Below are positions 1-8,376 of a stretch of DNA of 57,093 nt, piece after piece. The notes beneath the pieces were generated by a model. That model saw only the letters and a program-made list of their open reading frames with translations, searched no databases and was not told the origin of the DNA. Each line of letters begins with the position of its first letter. Positions within the stretch are counted from its first letter, which is position 1. The stretch is from Henriciella sp. (GTDB lineage Bacteria > Pseudomonadota > Alphaproteobacteria > Caulobacterales > Hyphomonadaceae). The stretch is taken from contig JAEPOM010000017.1 of assembly GCA_017642885.1 (NCBI GenBank), positions 1-57,093 of the forward strand, given 5' to 3'. The position numbers and the translations under genes are program-made.

Positions 1-107
1 AATCTGCTCTTTCGCATTTGGGTCTCCGTTGTCAGAGACTCTCAATTCAAATGCGGGACCAATCGGGTCTCAGGTCACCTGCAATATAAAAGAAGGGCAG
101 ACGAACA

Positions 108-350
108 ATGTCTTCAGATAAAAAGCAAAACCTCCAGGATACTTTCCTTAACGCAGTCCGCAAATCCAAGACTCCGTTGACAATATTTTTGGTCAATGGC
201 GTGAAGTTGCAGGGCGTCGTCACCTGGTTTGACAACTTTTGTGTGTTGCTGCGCGGCGATGGCCGCCCACCGCAACTGGTTTACAAGCACGCAATCTCAA
301 CGATTGCGCCAGGTGCTCACGTTCAGCTCTTCGATGAAGAAGATAGCTAG
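108..350 (+). CDS. hfq: RNA chaperone Hfq
   Basis: Hfq is a hexameric Sm-fold RNA chaperone that pairs small RNAs with mRNAs in the cytoplasm. The 80-residue product is the usual length for alphaproteobacteria. The Sm1 region (around residues 25-45, with the [10 protein letters not shown] stretch) and the Sm2 signature YKHAIST (residues 59-65) are both clear. The start is an ATG with an AGAAGG-type ribosome binding site about 12 bases upstream. The stop codon lies 5 bases before the hflX start, the classic hfq-hflX arrangement, so the two are co-transcribed. Nothing is unusual in the protein. Confidence 0.98.
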   Translation: MSSDKKQNLQDTFLNAVRKSKTPLTIFLVNGVKLQGVVTWFDNFCVLLRGDGRPPQLVYKHAISTIAPGAHVQLFDEEDS

Positions 351-355
351 GTCAT

Positions 356-1693
356 TTGACGCAAAAACCGATTGATCTCGAACAGCCGCCAGAAACGGCG
401 GGGATCATCATTCCATGGACCCAGGTCGCAGATCGGCCGGGCAACGAACGGTTGGAAGAAACATCGGGGCTCGTAGAAGCGCTTGGGTGCGAGCTCGCTT
501 TCCTGCGGGCCGAACAAGTCCGTAAGCCGACACCGGGGTATCTGTTGTCTGGCGGTTTGTTGGATCGCCTCGCAGAGGATGTGAAGGGATTTGATTGCTC
601 AATGGTGATCATCGATGCCTCCCTGTCGCCAATCCAGCAGCGAAATCTCGAAAACCGACTGGGCGTAAAGGTTATTGACCGTACCGGGCTCATTCTTGAG
701 ATTTTTGGCCTGCGAGCCAGAACCAAGGAAGGCCGGTTGCAGGTTGAGCTTGCGCGATTGCTATATGAGCGGTCCCGCCTGGTGAGAACCTGGACGCATC
801 TTGAGCGGCAACGGGGTGGACGAGGCTTCCTTGGCGGCCCCGGTGAAACTCAGCTCGAGGCCGATAAGCGTATGATCGACCGCGCGGTGGGGCGCCTGCG
901 AAGCGATCTGGAAGACGTAAAACGAACGCGCAGAGTACAGCGAGAAGGTCGTAAGCGCCGAGACAGCCGAGTCGTGGCACTTGTCGGTTACACAAATGCA
1001 GGAAAGTCGACGCTGTTCAACCGACTGACCGGTGCAAATGTCATGGCTAAGGATATGCCGTTTGCTACCCTGGATACGACGATCCGAAAGCTCGATCTGC
1101 CCGTGATCGGAGAAGCAAGCCTGGTGGATACTGTCGGGTTCATATCTGACCTGCCGACGCACTTGGTTGATAGTTTCCGGGCAACGCTTGAAGAGGCTTT
1201 GGAGGCAGATCTGCTGATCCACGTTCGCGATCGCTCCAGCGAAGCAGATGAGGAGCAAAAGCGGGATGTCCTTCACGTGCTCAATCAGTTGGCGGAGTTG
1301 GAGAATGTCGATCTGCCTCCGATGATTGAGGCATGGAACAAAATTGACCTCCTTCCTGAATTTGTGCGCGAAGGTCTCATCGCCGAGCTGACAGAGCGTA
1401 GGGAGGGGCATATCGCGGTGCCAGTCTCGGCTATCACCGGAGAAGGCTTCCCGGACTTAATCGAAGCCATAGAACACATGCTGGACGAGGGGCGAGCCCG
1501 CGTGCGCGTAAAGTTGACCAACAAGGATGGTGCTTTCAGAGCCTGGTTGTACGAAAACACTCAGGTTGAAGAAGAGACCTACTCCGAAACGGGTGAGGCG
1601 AGGCTGATCCTGAGCCTGACGCGAGATGAATTTGGACGACTGGCCGCGCGGTTCCCAGCTGAGTTAAGCGCACAAATTGAGAAAGCGGATTGA
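356..1693 (+). CDS. hflX: ribosome-associated GTPase HflX
   Basis: HflX is a GTPase that binds the 50S subunit and splits stalled or hibernating ribosomes. The 445-residue product has the N-terminal HflX domain (about 20-200, with the GGRGFLGGPGE loop), then a G domain with P-loop GYTNAGKST (about 210-218), the G3 motif DTVGF and the G4 motif NKID. The chosen start is a TTG five bases after the hfq stop. No ATG further downstream would keep the N-terminal domain whole. The next gene begins one base after its stop, so hfq, hflX and the DUF3088 gene form one operon. Confidence 0.95.
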   Translation: MTQKPIDLEQPPETAGIIIPWTQVADRPGNERLEETSGLVEALGCELAFLRAEQVRKPTPGYLLSGGLLDRLAEDVKGFDCSMVIIDASLSPIQQRNLENRLGVKVIDRTGLILEIFGLRARTKEGRLQVELARLLYERSRLVRTWTHLERQRGGRGFLGGPGETQLEADKRMIDRAVGRLRSDLEDVKRTRRVQREGRKRRDSRVVALVGYTNAGKSTLFNRLTGANVMAKDMPFATLDTTIRKLDLPVIGEASLVDTVGFISDLPTHLVDSFRATLEEALEADLLIHVRDRSSEADEEQKRDVLHVLNQLAELENVDLPPMIEAWNKIDLLPEFVREGLIAELTERREGHIAVPVSAITGEGFPDLIEAIEHMLDEGRARVRVKLTNKDGAFRAWLYENTQVEEETYSETGEARLILSLTRDEFGRLAARFPAELSAQIEKAD

Positions 1694-2038
1694 ATGAGCG
1701 ACAAAGATATTCTGTTTCTGCTACCGCCCGGTTTTGAAGATAATGACCGGCGCGAGTTCTGCCCCGAATGCGCAGAGATGTGGGGCGTGCTTCATTATTA
1801 TCCTGCGATCAAGGAGGCGGTAGATATTCGCTATGTCGGCATATCGCATCCTCGCGATCCGATTTGTGAGGTTTTGGGAGAAGGGCGATGGAATGCGCCG
1901 ACGCTGATACTTTCCCCTACGCACGAAGAATTGGTCGACGCACCTCGCGCGAACGGAGTCGCATATCTCGGATCAGCGCGGGAAATCGCAAAGTATTTTG
2001 CTGTCCGGTTCGGGATCGCTGTTCCGCGAGGGAGTTAA
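1694..2038 (+). CDS. DUF3088 family protein with CxxC motif
   Basis: A 114-residue protein of the DUF3088 type. It starts directly after the hflX stop (TGA then ATG), so translation is probably coupled. A CPEC motif at residues 23-26, followed by a thioredoxin-like alternation of strands and helices, suggests a thioredoxin/glutaredoxin-related fold; this is inference from the motif and size. No catalytic role is established. It sits between hflX and clpP, where some other alphaproteobacteria carry mazG, so its stress-related neighbourhood is the only context for function. Confidence 0.75.
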   Translation: MSDKDILFLLPPGFEDNDRREFCPECAEMWGVLHYYPAIKEAVDIRYVGISHPRDPICEVLGEGRWNAPTLILSPTHEELVDAPRANGVAYLGSAREIAKYFAVRFGIAVPRGS

Positions 2039-2132
2039 GCGATATGCACACCTTGCAACACGCTACGAATGGACAAATATAAGGGCGTCTGCCAGACCCT
2101 TGGCCAAATCGATTCCGCTTGAAGGTAGTTTT

Positions 2133-2756
2133 ATGTTCGATCCACGCACGACTGATGTGAATCTCGTCCCAACAGTTATTGAGCAAACCAGCCGGGGAGA
2201 GCGTGCATTCGACATTTTCTCGCGTTTGTTGAAAGAGCGCCTGATTTTTATCACAGGCCCGATCGACGATACGACGGCTTCGCTGGTTTGCGCGCAGCTT
2301 CTCTTTCTTGAGTCAGAAAACCCGAAAAAGGATGTTGGCATCTATATCAACAGCCCTGGTGGTTATGTGACGGCGGGCCTCGCGATCTACGACACAATGC
2401 AATACATCCGCTGTCCAATCTCAACTTTATGTATTGGTCAGGCAGCGAGCATGGGCTCACTACTGCTTGCGGCGGGCGATAAAGGGAACAGAATCGCGCT
2501 TCCGAACTCTCGCGTCATGGTTCACCAGCCATCTGGCGGATATCGCGGCGTGGCAACAGATATTGAGCGTCATGCCGAGGAAATCCTCGACCTGAAGCGA
2601 CGTCTCAACGAGATTTACGTGAAGCATACAGGCCAAGACTATGAAACGATTGAGAAAAAGCTCGATCGTGACACGTTCATGACTGCGGATGATGCGAAAG
2701 AGTTTGGCATTGTCGATACGGTTTATGAGCGTCGTGCGGATTTGGCGGAAGATTAA
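2133..2756 (+). CDS. clpP: ATP-dependent Clp protease proteolytic subunit ClpP
   Basis: ClpP forms the tetradecameric serine-protease chamber that degrades substrates delivered by ClpX or ClpA. The 207-residue product carries the catalytic triad Ser106 (in QAASMGS), His131 (in MVHQPSGG) and Asp180 (in LDRDTF), all at expected spacing. The reading frame is open further upstream to 1998, but the ATG at 2133 has a GAAGGT ribosome binding site and gives the normal ClpP N-terminus, so it was chosen. No trigger-factor gene precedes it, unlike the common tig-clpP-clpX-lon order. Confidence 0.97.
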   Translation: MFDPRTTDVNLVPTVIEQTSRGERAFDIFSRLLKERLIFITGPIDDTTASLVCAQLLFLESENPKKDVGIYINSPGGYVTAGLAIYDTMQYIRCPISTLCIGQAASMGSLLLAAGDKGNRIALPNSRVMVHQPSGGYRGVATDIERHAEEILDLKRRLNEIYVKHTGQDYETIEKKLDRDTFMTADDAKEFGIVDTVYERRADLAED

Positions 2757-2855
2757 ACGGCACTCATCCTGCATCACGATTGGAAGCTAAGACTTGCGTG
2801 ACAATGTCAGGGTTCTAAAGTTGTAACTAGTGTCTGGGATTCGTTCCCGGTAAAT

Positions 2856-2873
2856 CGCATGTTAAGGCATGCG
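2856..2873 (+). promoter_or_regulatory. perfect inverted repeat before clpX
   Basis: CGCATG (2856-2861) and CATGCG (2868-2873) flank a six-base spacer, ending about 18 bases before the clpX ATG. It may be a small leader hairpin or an operator. There is no U-run, so it is not an obvious terminator. Function is unknown. Confidence 0.3.
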
Positions 2874-2890
2874 TGTCATAGAGGTTGCCA

Positions 2891-4159
2891 ATGGCAAAGC
2901 AAAACGGTTCCAGCGGCGATTCAAAGAATACGCTCTATTGCTCTTTCTGCGGGAAGAGCCAGCACGAAGTTAAGAAACTCATCGCAGGGCCTACGGTCTT
3001 CATTTGTGATGAATGCGTTGAGCTCTGCATGGATATTATCCGTGAAGAGAACAAGGCCTCTGGCTTCAAGGCGAAAGAGGGCGTCCCGACACCTCAAGAG
3101 ATCTGCGAAGTTCTGGATGACTATGTCATTGGACAGGCTTACGCGAAACGGATTCTGTCCGTAGCGGTTCACAATCATTATAAGCGGCTCGCCAATCCTG
3201 GTGGCGCTGACGGTGTTGAACTCGCCAAATCAAACATCATGCTGATTGGACCAACCGGTTGCGGTAAGACCCTTTTAGCTCAAACGCTTGCGCGCGTTCT
3301 CGATGTGCCGTTCACAATGGCCGATGCGACGACGCTGACCGAAGCAGGCTATGTCGGTGAAGATGTCGAGAATATCGTTCTAAAACTGCTCCAGGCGTCC
3401 GACTATAATGTCGAGCGTGCGCAGCGCGGCATCGTCTATATCGACGAGATCGACAAGATTTCGCGCAAATCCGATAATCCATCCATTACCCGTGATGTTT
3501 CGGGTGAGGGCGTGCAGCAAGCGCTCCTGAAGCTGATGGAAGGCACTGTCGCAGCCGTTCCACCTCAGGGCGGCCGCAAGCACCCTCAACAAGAATTCCT
3601 GCAAGTCGACACGACGAACATCCTGTTTATTTGTGGCGGAGCATTTGCTGGCCTCGACAAGATCATTTCATCACGCGGTGAAGCGACCTCCATCGGCTTT
3701 GGTGCTGATGTGAAAGATCCTGAAGCGCGTCGCGTCGGCGACGTACTGCGGACTGTCGAGCCGGAAGACCTTCAACGCTACGGCCTGATTCCAGAATTTA
3801 TCGGTCGCTTGCCAGTATTGGCGACGCTGGAAGACCTGGATGAGGATGCCCTGATCACCATTCTTACGGCGCCAAAGAACGCTCTGATCAAACAGTACCA
3901 GAAGCTGTTTGAGATGGAGGATGTGAACCTGACCTTTACGCCAGATGCGCTGACGGCTGTGGCGAAAAAGGCCATTGTCCGCAAAACGGGTGCACGTGGC
4001 CTTCGCTCAATTATGGAATCTATTCTGCTCGACACCATGTTTGAGCTGCCCGGATTGCGCGGCGTTGACGAGGTCGTGATCAACGCGGATGTTGTCGAAG
4101 GCAACACAAAACCGCTTTACGTGCACGCAAAGCAGGTTCAGCCGAGCGAAGCGTCCTAA
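2891..4159 (+). CDS. clpX: ATP-dependent Clp protease ATP-binding subunit ClpX
   Basis: ClpX is the AAA+ unfoldase that recognises tagged substrates (for example ssrA-tagged proteins) and feeds them to ClpP. The 422-residue product has the N-terminal C4 zinc-binding domain (Cys17, Cys20, Cys39, Cys42), the Walker A motif GPTGCGKT at about 120-127, the Walker B motif VYIDEID and the RGLRSI sensor-2 region near the end. The ATG at 2891 has an AGAGG ribosome binding site. A TTG six bases upstream is in frame but gives a less typical N-terminus. A 134-base gap separates it from clpP, enough for its own promoter. Confidence 0.98.
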   Translation: MAKQNGSSGDSKNTLYCSFCGKSQHEVKKLIAGPTVFICDECVELCMDIIREENKASGFKAKEGVPTPQEICEVLDDYVIGQAYAKRILSVAVHNHYKRLANPGGADGVELAKSNIMLIGPTGCGKTLLAQTLARVLDVPFTMADATTLTEAGYVGEDVENIVLKLLQASDYNVERAQRGIVYIDEIDKISRKSDNPSITRDVSGEGVQQALLKLMEGTVAAVPPQGGRKHPQQEFLQVDTTNILFICGGAFAGLDKIISSRGEATSIGFGADVKDPEARRVGDVLRTVEPEDLQRYGLIPEFIGRLPVLATLEDLDEDALITILTAPKNALIKQYQKLFEMEDVNLTFTPDALTAVAKKAIVRKTGARGLRSIMESILLDTMFELPGLRGVDEVVINADVVEGNTKPLYVHAKQVQPSEAS

Positions 4160-4320
4160 AAATCAGGCGCTCATAAGGCTTAATTGTCAGAATTCCACCG
4201 TTATTTGGTGGTTGAACTCGTCTTGTGCGAACATCAAATGAAACAGACGCCAGAATCATCCGACAACAGGATGAAGGTTATGGTCGCCGCTGAGCGGGAC
4301 CAGATGCAAAGGAGTCGATT

Positions 4321-6729
4321 ATGACGACGAAAACCCTCCCGGTTCTCCCGCTGCGAGATATTGTTGTATTTCCAGACATGGTGGCGCCGCTTTTCGTGGG
4401 CCGTGACAAGTCTGTACGCGCGCTCGAAATGGTGGATGAGAGCGACAATGAAATTATGCTGGTTGCCCAGAAAGATCCCTCGACGGATGACCCTGGTGCG
4501 GACGATCTGCACCCAGTCGGTACGACCGCGACGATCCTGCAACTGCTGAAGCTTCCCGACGGCACGGTGAAAGTGCTGGTCGAAGGTAGTCACCGTGCCC
4601 GTGTTAATATGCTCGAAGATCGCGGAGACCATTATGTCGCGGAAATCGGCGTAATCGACGCTGATGAAGGCAATACAAGCGAGCTCGAGGCGCTGATGCG
4701 CGCCGTGGTCGAGCAGTTTGAAAGCTATGCCAAGCTGAACCGTAAAATCGCGCCAGAATCCGTCTCGACGATCTCCGAAATTGTAGAGCCTGGAAAACTT
4801 GCTGACGCGGTCGCGTCCCAGTTGCAGGTGAAGCTCGCTGAAAAGCAGGGTCTGCTTGAGCTGTCCGACGTCAAAGATCGCCTAGAGAAAGTCCTCTCGC
4901 TCATGGAAGGCGAGATGGGCATGATGCAGATGGAGCGGAAAATCAAAAACCGCGTCAAGCGTCAAATGGAGAAGTCTCAGCGCGAGTATTATCTGAATGA
5001 GCAGATGAAAGCGATCCAACGCGAACTGGGTGACCAGGGCGAAGGAGAGCGTGACGAAGTTGGTGAGCTCGAAGACAAGATCCGGGATACCGGTCTGTCT
5101 GAAGAGGCGCGCACCAAAGCTGAGCAAGAGATCAAAAAGCTCCGTCAGATGAGCCCGATGTCGGCAGAATCGACAGTGGTGCGCAACTATCTTGATTGGT
5201 TGCTCTCGCTGCCATGGGACAAGCGCAAGGATATCTCCACAGATCTCGATGCCGCTGAGACCCAGCTCAATGATGACCATTACGGTCTTCAGAAAGTCAA
5301 AGAGCGGATCCTCGAATACCTCGCGGTTCAGAAGCGCACCAACAAATTGCGTGGTCCGATACTGTGTCTCGTTGGCCCGCCCGGCGTGGGTAAAACCTCG
5401 CTCGGTAAATCGATTGCCGAAGCTACAGGGCGAGATTTTGTTCGTGTTTCTCTGGGTGGTGTTCGTGACGAGAGTGAGATCCGCGGTCACCGTCGGACTT
5501 ATATCGGGTCTATGCCCGGTCGAATCATTCAGAGCCTCAAAAAGGCGAAGACGGGCAATCCGCTCTTCTTGTTGGACGAAATCGACAAGATGGGAATGGA
5601 TCACCGCGGCGATCCGTCTGCAGCTCTGCTTGAAGTCTTGGATCCTGCTCAGAACTCGACGTTCAACGATCACTACCTCGAGGTAGATTATGATCTTTCG
5701 GACGTGATGTTCGTGACGACTGCGAACAGCCTCAACATGCCTCAGCCTTTGCTGGATCGGATGGAGATCATTCGGATCGCTGGTTACACAGAGGACGAAA
5801 AGCGTGAAATTGCTGTGCGTCATTTGTTGCCCAAGATCCGCGCTGATCACGGCCTGGACGAGTCCGAGTGGGTCGTTCAGGAAGATGCGATCAACGACTT
5901 GCTGCGTTACTATACGCGTGAAGCCGGCGTGCGGTCTCTCGAACGGGAATTGGCGAAGCTCGCACGTAAAGCTGTCCGTGAACTCGGTAATGAAGGCGTG
6001 ACGCAAGTTGTGGTGACGCCGGAGAATCTCAACGATTATTCCGGTGTACGGAAGTTCCGCTTCGGACTTGCAGATGAAGAAGACCAGGTTGGCGCCGTAA
6101 CTGGCCTTGCCTGGACGGAAGTTGGCGGCGATCTGTTGACGATTGAGGCAGTGTCCATGCCGGGACGCGGCAACACCAAGGTCACCGGAAACCTGCGGGA
6201 CGTCATGAAAGAGTCGATTTCTGCGGCTCAATCTTTGGTTCGGTCGCGGGCAGTGGATCTTGGTATTAAGCCGAGCGTCTTTAACACAACGGACATTCAC
6301 GTCCACGTGCCTGATGGCGCTACGCCAAAAGACGGTCCGAGCGCGGGTATTGCGATGACCACCGCTATGGTCTCCCTATTGACCGGCAATCCGGTGCACC
6401 GCGATATTGCGATGACGGGCGAGATCTCCTTGCGCGGGCGCGTACTGCCAATTGGCGGCTTGAAAGAGAAGCTTCTTGCGGCGTTGCGCGGCGGCATCAA
6501 AACCGTCCTCATTCCGCAGGAGAATGAGAAGGATCTCGCCGACATTCCGGAGAATGTGAGAGAGAGCCTGACCATCGTTCCGGTTTCGGATATCAATGAA
6601 GTGCTTGCACGGGCATTGACCAACTCTTTGACGCCGATTGAGTGGTCCGAGAAGGATGAAGAAGCGCTCGCCGCAACTTTGTCAGGCCGGCCAACGCCCA
6701 ATGATGGCAATCCATCGGTCCGCCACTAA
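4321..6729 (+). CDS. lon: ATP-dependent Lon protease
   Basis: Lon is a homohexameric AAA+ serine protease for misfolded and regulatory proteins. The 802-residue product shows the N-terminal substrate-binding domain (about 8-205), a coiled-coil stretch, the AAA+ module with Walker A GPPGVGKTS near 351-359 and Walker B LFLLDEIDKM, and the C-terminal protease domain with the Ser674/Lys717 dyad (in KDGPSAG and GLKEK). The ATG has a strong AAGGAG ribosome binding site. The 161-base gap after clpX could hold a promoter. The common hup gene does not follow; a terminator and a tRNA do. Confidence 0.98.
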   Translation: MTTKTLPVLPLRDIVVFPDMVAPLFVGRDKSVRALEMVDESDNEIMLVAQKDPSTDDPGADDLHPVGTTATILQLLKLPDGTVKVLVEGSHRARVNMLEDRGDHYVAEIGVIDADEGNTSELEALMRAVVEQFESYAKLNRKIAPESVSTISEIVEPGKLADAVASQLQVKLAEKQGLLELSDVKDRLEKVLSLMEGEMGMMQMERKIKNRVKRQMEKSQREYYLNEQMKAIQRELGDQGEGERDEVGELEDKIRDTGLSEEARTKAEQEIKKLRQMSPMSAESTVVRNYLDWLLSLPWDKRKDISTDLDAAETQLNDDHYGLQKVKERILEYLAVQKRTNKLRGPILCLVGPPGVGKTSLGKSIAEATGRDFVRVSLGGVRDESEIRGHRRTYIGSMPGRIIQSLKKAKTGNPLFLLDEIDKMGMDHRGDPSAALLEVLDPAQNSTFNDHYLEVDYDLSDVMFVTTANSLNMPQPLLDRMEIIRIAGYTEDEKREIAVRHLLPKIRADHGLDESEWVVQEDAINDLLRYYTREAGVRSLERELAKLARKAVRELGNEGVTQVVVTPENLNDYSGVRKFRFGLADEEDQVGAVTGLAWTEVGGDLLTIEAVSMPGRGNTKVTGNLRDVMKESISAAQSLVRSRAVDLGIKPSVFNTTDIHVHVPDGATPKDGPSAGIAMTTAMVSLLTGNPVHRDIAMTGEISLRGRVLPIGGLKEKLLAALRGGIKTVLIPQENEKDLADIPENVRESLTIVPVSDINEVLARALTNSLTPIEWSEKDEEALAATLSGRPTPNDGNPSVRH

Positions 6730-6750
6730 ACGGCGCTACAAAAATCTCGG

Positions 6751-6778
6751 CGGCCTCTGTTTTTTCTGACAGAGGCCG
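6751..6778 (+). terminator. intrinsic terminator after lon
   Basis: A perfect 10-bp stem, CGGCCTCTGT (6751-6760) with ACAGAGGCCG (6769-6778), closes an eight-base loop and is followed by a T-rich tract (TCTTGCTTTTCT). It lies 21 bases after the lon stop and ends the clpX-lon transcript. Confidence 0.85.
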
Positions 6779-6822
6779 TCTTGCTTTTCTGCTTCAGACG
6801 AGGCAAAGGAAGCGTCCCGGAA

Positions 6823-6898
6823 GGGCGGTTAGCTCAGTTGGTAGAGCATCTCGTTTACACCGAGAGGGTCAGCGGTTCGAACCCGTTACCGCCCACCA
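6823..6898 (+). tRNA. tRNA-Val (anticodon TAC)
   Basis: A 76-base cloverleaf. The acceptor stem GGGCGGT (6823-6829) pairs with ACCGCCC (6888-6894). The D-arm contains AGCTCAGTTGGTAGAGC, the anticodon stem TCTCG/CGAGA closes the loop TTTACAC with anticodon TAC, and the T-arm has GGTTCGAACCC. The CCA end is encoded (6896-6898). It lies immediately left of an integrase remnant and an intact tyrosine recombinase, so its 3' half is the likely attachment site of the mobile element that follows. Confidence 0.97.
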
Positions 6899-6937
6899 TA
6901 AAAACAAGGCACTAGCCTGTGGAAAAAAGAACATCAG

Positions 6938-6973
6938 AGAACAGTTTACAGCATAGTTTACAGGTTCTGTTCT
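6938..6973. repeat. direct and inverted repeats next to the tRNA (possible att arm sites)
   Basis: Two copies of AGTTTACAG (6943-6951 and 6955-6963), spaced 12 bases start to start, lie inside an inverted pair AGAACAG (6938-6944) / CTGTTCT (6967-6973). Position just inside the presumed left end suggests recombinase or excisionase arm-binding sites. This is inference from pattern and location only. Confidence 0.4.
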
Positions 6974-6997
6974 TGTTCCGTCCTTAAAATGTGGCGC

Positions 6998-7130
6998 TCA
7001 TCCGCCCAGAACGGTCGCGGCAAACGTGTGTGCGAGCTTGATTTTTTTGCATGTCTTAGGTGTCCAGTCGAACAGATCGGTGAGGACTTTATCAGTGAAG
7101 CGGTCCCGGCTTAGCCGCTGCTCGATTACT
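6998..7130 (-). pseudogene. tyrosine recombinase remnant (C-terminal fragment)
   Basis: Reading the minus strand from about 7130 to a stop at 6998 gives a short fragment containing DKVLTDLFDWTP. The intact integrase at 8377-9501 has DQVLTDLFGWTP at the same place, followed in both by a basic stretch. The DNA is similar too (7059-7090 against 8457-8488). The fragment lacks the Arg, Lys and His catalytic region and starts where the fic gene ends. It is probably the tail of a related integrase from an earlier element at the same tRNA, or a duplicated end left by rearrangement. It is too short to be a functional gene. Confidence 0.7.
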
Positions 7131-8247
7131 TCCCTTCTTGCCGTCCACCACCGTCAGACACACGCATGAACAGTGCGAGAAGCGGTTCGTTGATATAGTA
7201 ATTGTTCCGGCCGGCCTGATGCTTGGTCACGAAACCCGCTTCGGCCAGTTGGTCGAGATACTTGGTGGCGGTCGGTCGGCTGACATGCAGGTCGTGCATC
7301 ACATAATCGATGCGCGTGTAAGGGTGGCGGAAGATGTTGTTCAACAAGTCCTGACTGTAGATCTTGCCGAGCTCTGCTCGCATCCGTTTCTTGTAGTCCG
7401 CCATCTGGGCGCGCAAGCCTTCGATCAGCTGCAGGGTCGTCTGAGATGTCTCTGCCACCGCTTCCAGAATGTAGAGTACCCAATCTTCCCAGGCGCCGTC
7501 ATCTCGCACGGCCTGCAGCAATCGATAATAGTCGCTTTTCGTACCTGTGATGTGACGGCTGAGATAGAGAATGGGAATGTCGAGCAGGCCCGTGCGCGTC
7601 AGATAAAGTACATTAAGGATGCGCCCGATGCGGCCATTGCCGTCCGGGAACGGGTGGATGCTCTCAAATTGATGGTGAATGATCGCCATTTTGATGAGCG
7701 GGTCCAGATCGCAGGCGTCATCATCATTGATGAAGACTTCGAGCCCAGCCATAAGGGTTTCAATCTCACGCGGGCCCTGTGGTGGCACATAGACGGTTTC
7801 GCCTGTGCGATCATTCTTCAGCTCTGTTCCGGCCTGCGTTCTGAAGCCATCGTCTCGCCCCTTCAACAAACGAAACATGTCGATGATGATGCGGTTGGTA
7901 ATCAATCCCTGTGTCTTGCGTAGCTGGTCAAATCCAAGTCTCAGGGCATCACGATAGAGCGCCACCTCTTTTGCGGCTGCTGAGCCAGGTCCTTCGGGGA
8001 ACAAGTCTGCCTGGAACAGTTCGTCTTGAGTGGTGACGATGTTTTCAATTTCAGAACTTGCCTTGGCCTCCTGCAAGGCCAGCGTGTCGATCAAGATACC
8101 CTGGTTGGGGATGGCTTTGGCTGCGCCCTTCAATTCCGCCAGTGCCCTGTTGGCGCGCGCAAGTGCCTTCAGCACCGGTACCGTCTCTATCTCGACCGGT
8201 GGCGGAAGGTCTGGCAATTTGTACGAGGAATCTGGTAATTTCGACAT
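7126..8247 (-). CDS. Fic family protein (putative AMP transferase) with C-terminal winged helix
   Basis: Fic proteins usually transfer AMP from ATP to hydroxyl groups of target proteins. The 373-residue product has a Fic_N-type N-terminal region, the full Fic core HPFPDGNGR (198-206, then IGR), and a C-terminal winged-helix segment (about 310-365) that could bind DNA. A match to the inhibitory helix motif (S/T)xxxE(G/N), SSEIEN at 64-69, lies ahead of the core, as in class II autoinhibited Fic proteins. It is a single gene with no antitoxin neighbour, which fits self-inhibition. Palindromes upstream may be its own operators. Target unknown. Confidence 0.9.
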   Translation of the reverse strand: MSKLPDSSYKLPDLPPPVEIETVPVLKALARANRALAELKGAAKAIPNQGILIDTLALQEAKASSEIENIVTTQDELFQADLFPEGPGSAAAKEVALYRDALRLGFDQLRKTQGLITNRIIIDMFRLLKGRDDGFRTQAGTELKNDRTGETVYVPPQGPREIETLMAGLEVFINDDDACDLDPLIKMAIIHHQFESIHPFPDGNGRIGRILNVLYLTRTGLLDIPILYLSRHITGTKSDYYRLLQAVRDDGAWEDWVLYILEAVAETSQTTLQLIEGLRAQMADYKKRMRAELGKIYSQDLLNNIFRHPYTRIDYVMHDLHVSRPTATKYLDQLAEAGFVTKHQAGRNNYYINEPLLALFMRVSDGGGRQEGK

Positions 8248-8266
8248 GATATGTCAAAGAAACGCA

Positions 8267-8330
8267 ATTTTCTTTACATGTCCAGCTAACGTGTAAAGAA
8301 AATCACCAAATTGGTGTAAATCAACACCAA
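8267..8330. promoter_or_regulatory. palindromic operator-like region upstream of fic
   Basis: ATTTTCTTTACA (8267-8278) and TGTAAAGAAAAT (8292-8303) form perfect 12-bp arms around 13 bases. Next to them CACCAA/TTGGTG half-sites alternate: CACCAA at 8304-8309, TTGGTGT at 8311-8317 and ACACCAA at 8324-8330. The block starts about 20 bases before the fic start codon (fic reads leftwards). Such symmetry normally means protein binding; the fic winged helix or the integrase are candidates. Confidence 0.55.
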
Positions 8331-8376
8331 GCGATTTCTTACCTATGCAGGCGGGATACTCTACGAGACCTGGCTC

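Noticed and set aside
4882-6306. A 474-codon open frame antisense to lon
   Set aside because: It lies wholly inside lon, has an odd His/Arg/Leu-rich composition and no recognisable domain; it is a by-product of lon codon usage.
7138-7923. A 261-codon open frame antisense to fic
   Set aside because: The opposite strand encodes a clear Fic protein with intact motifs; the antisense frame shows no domain.
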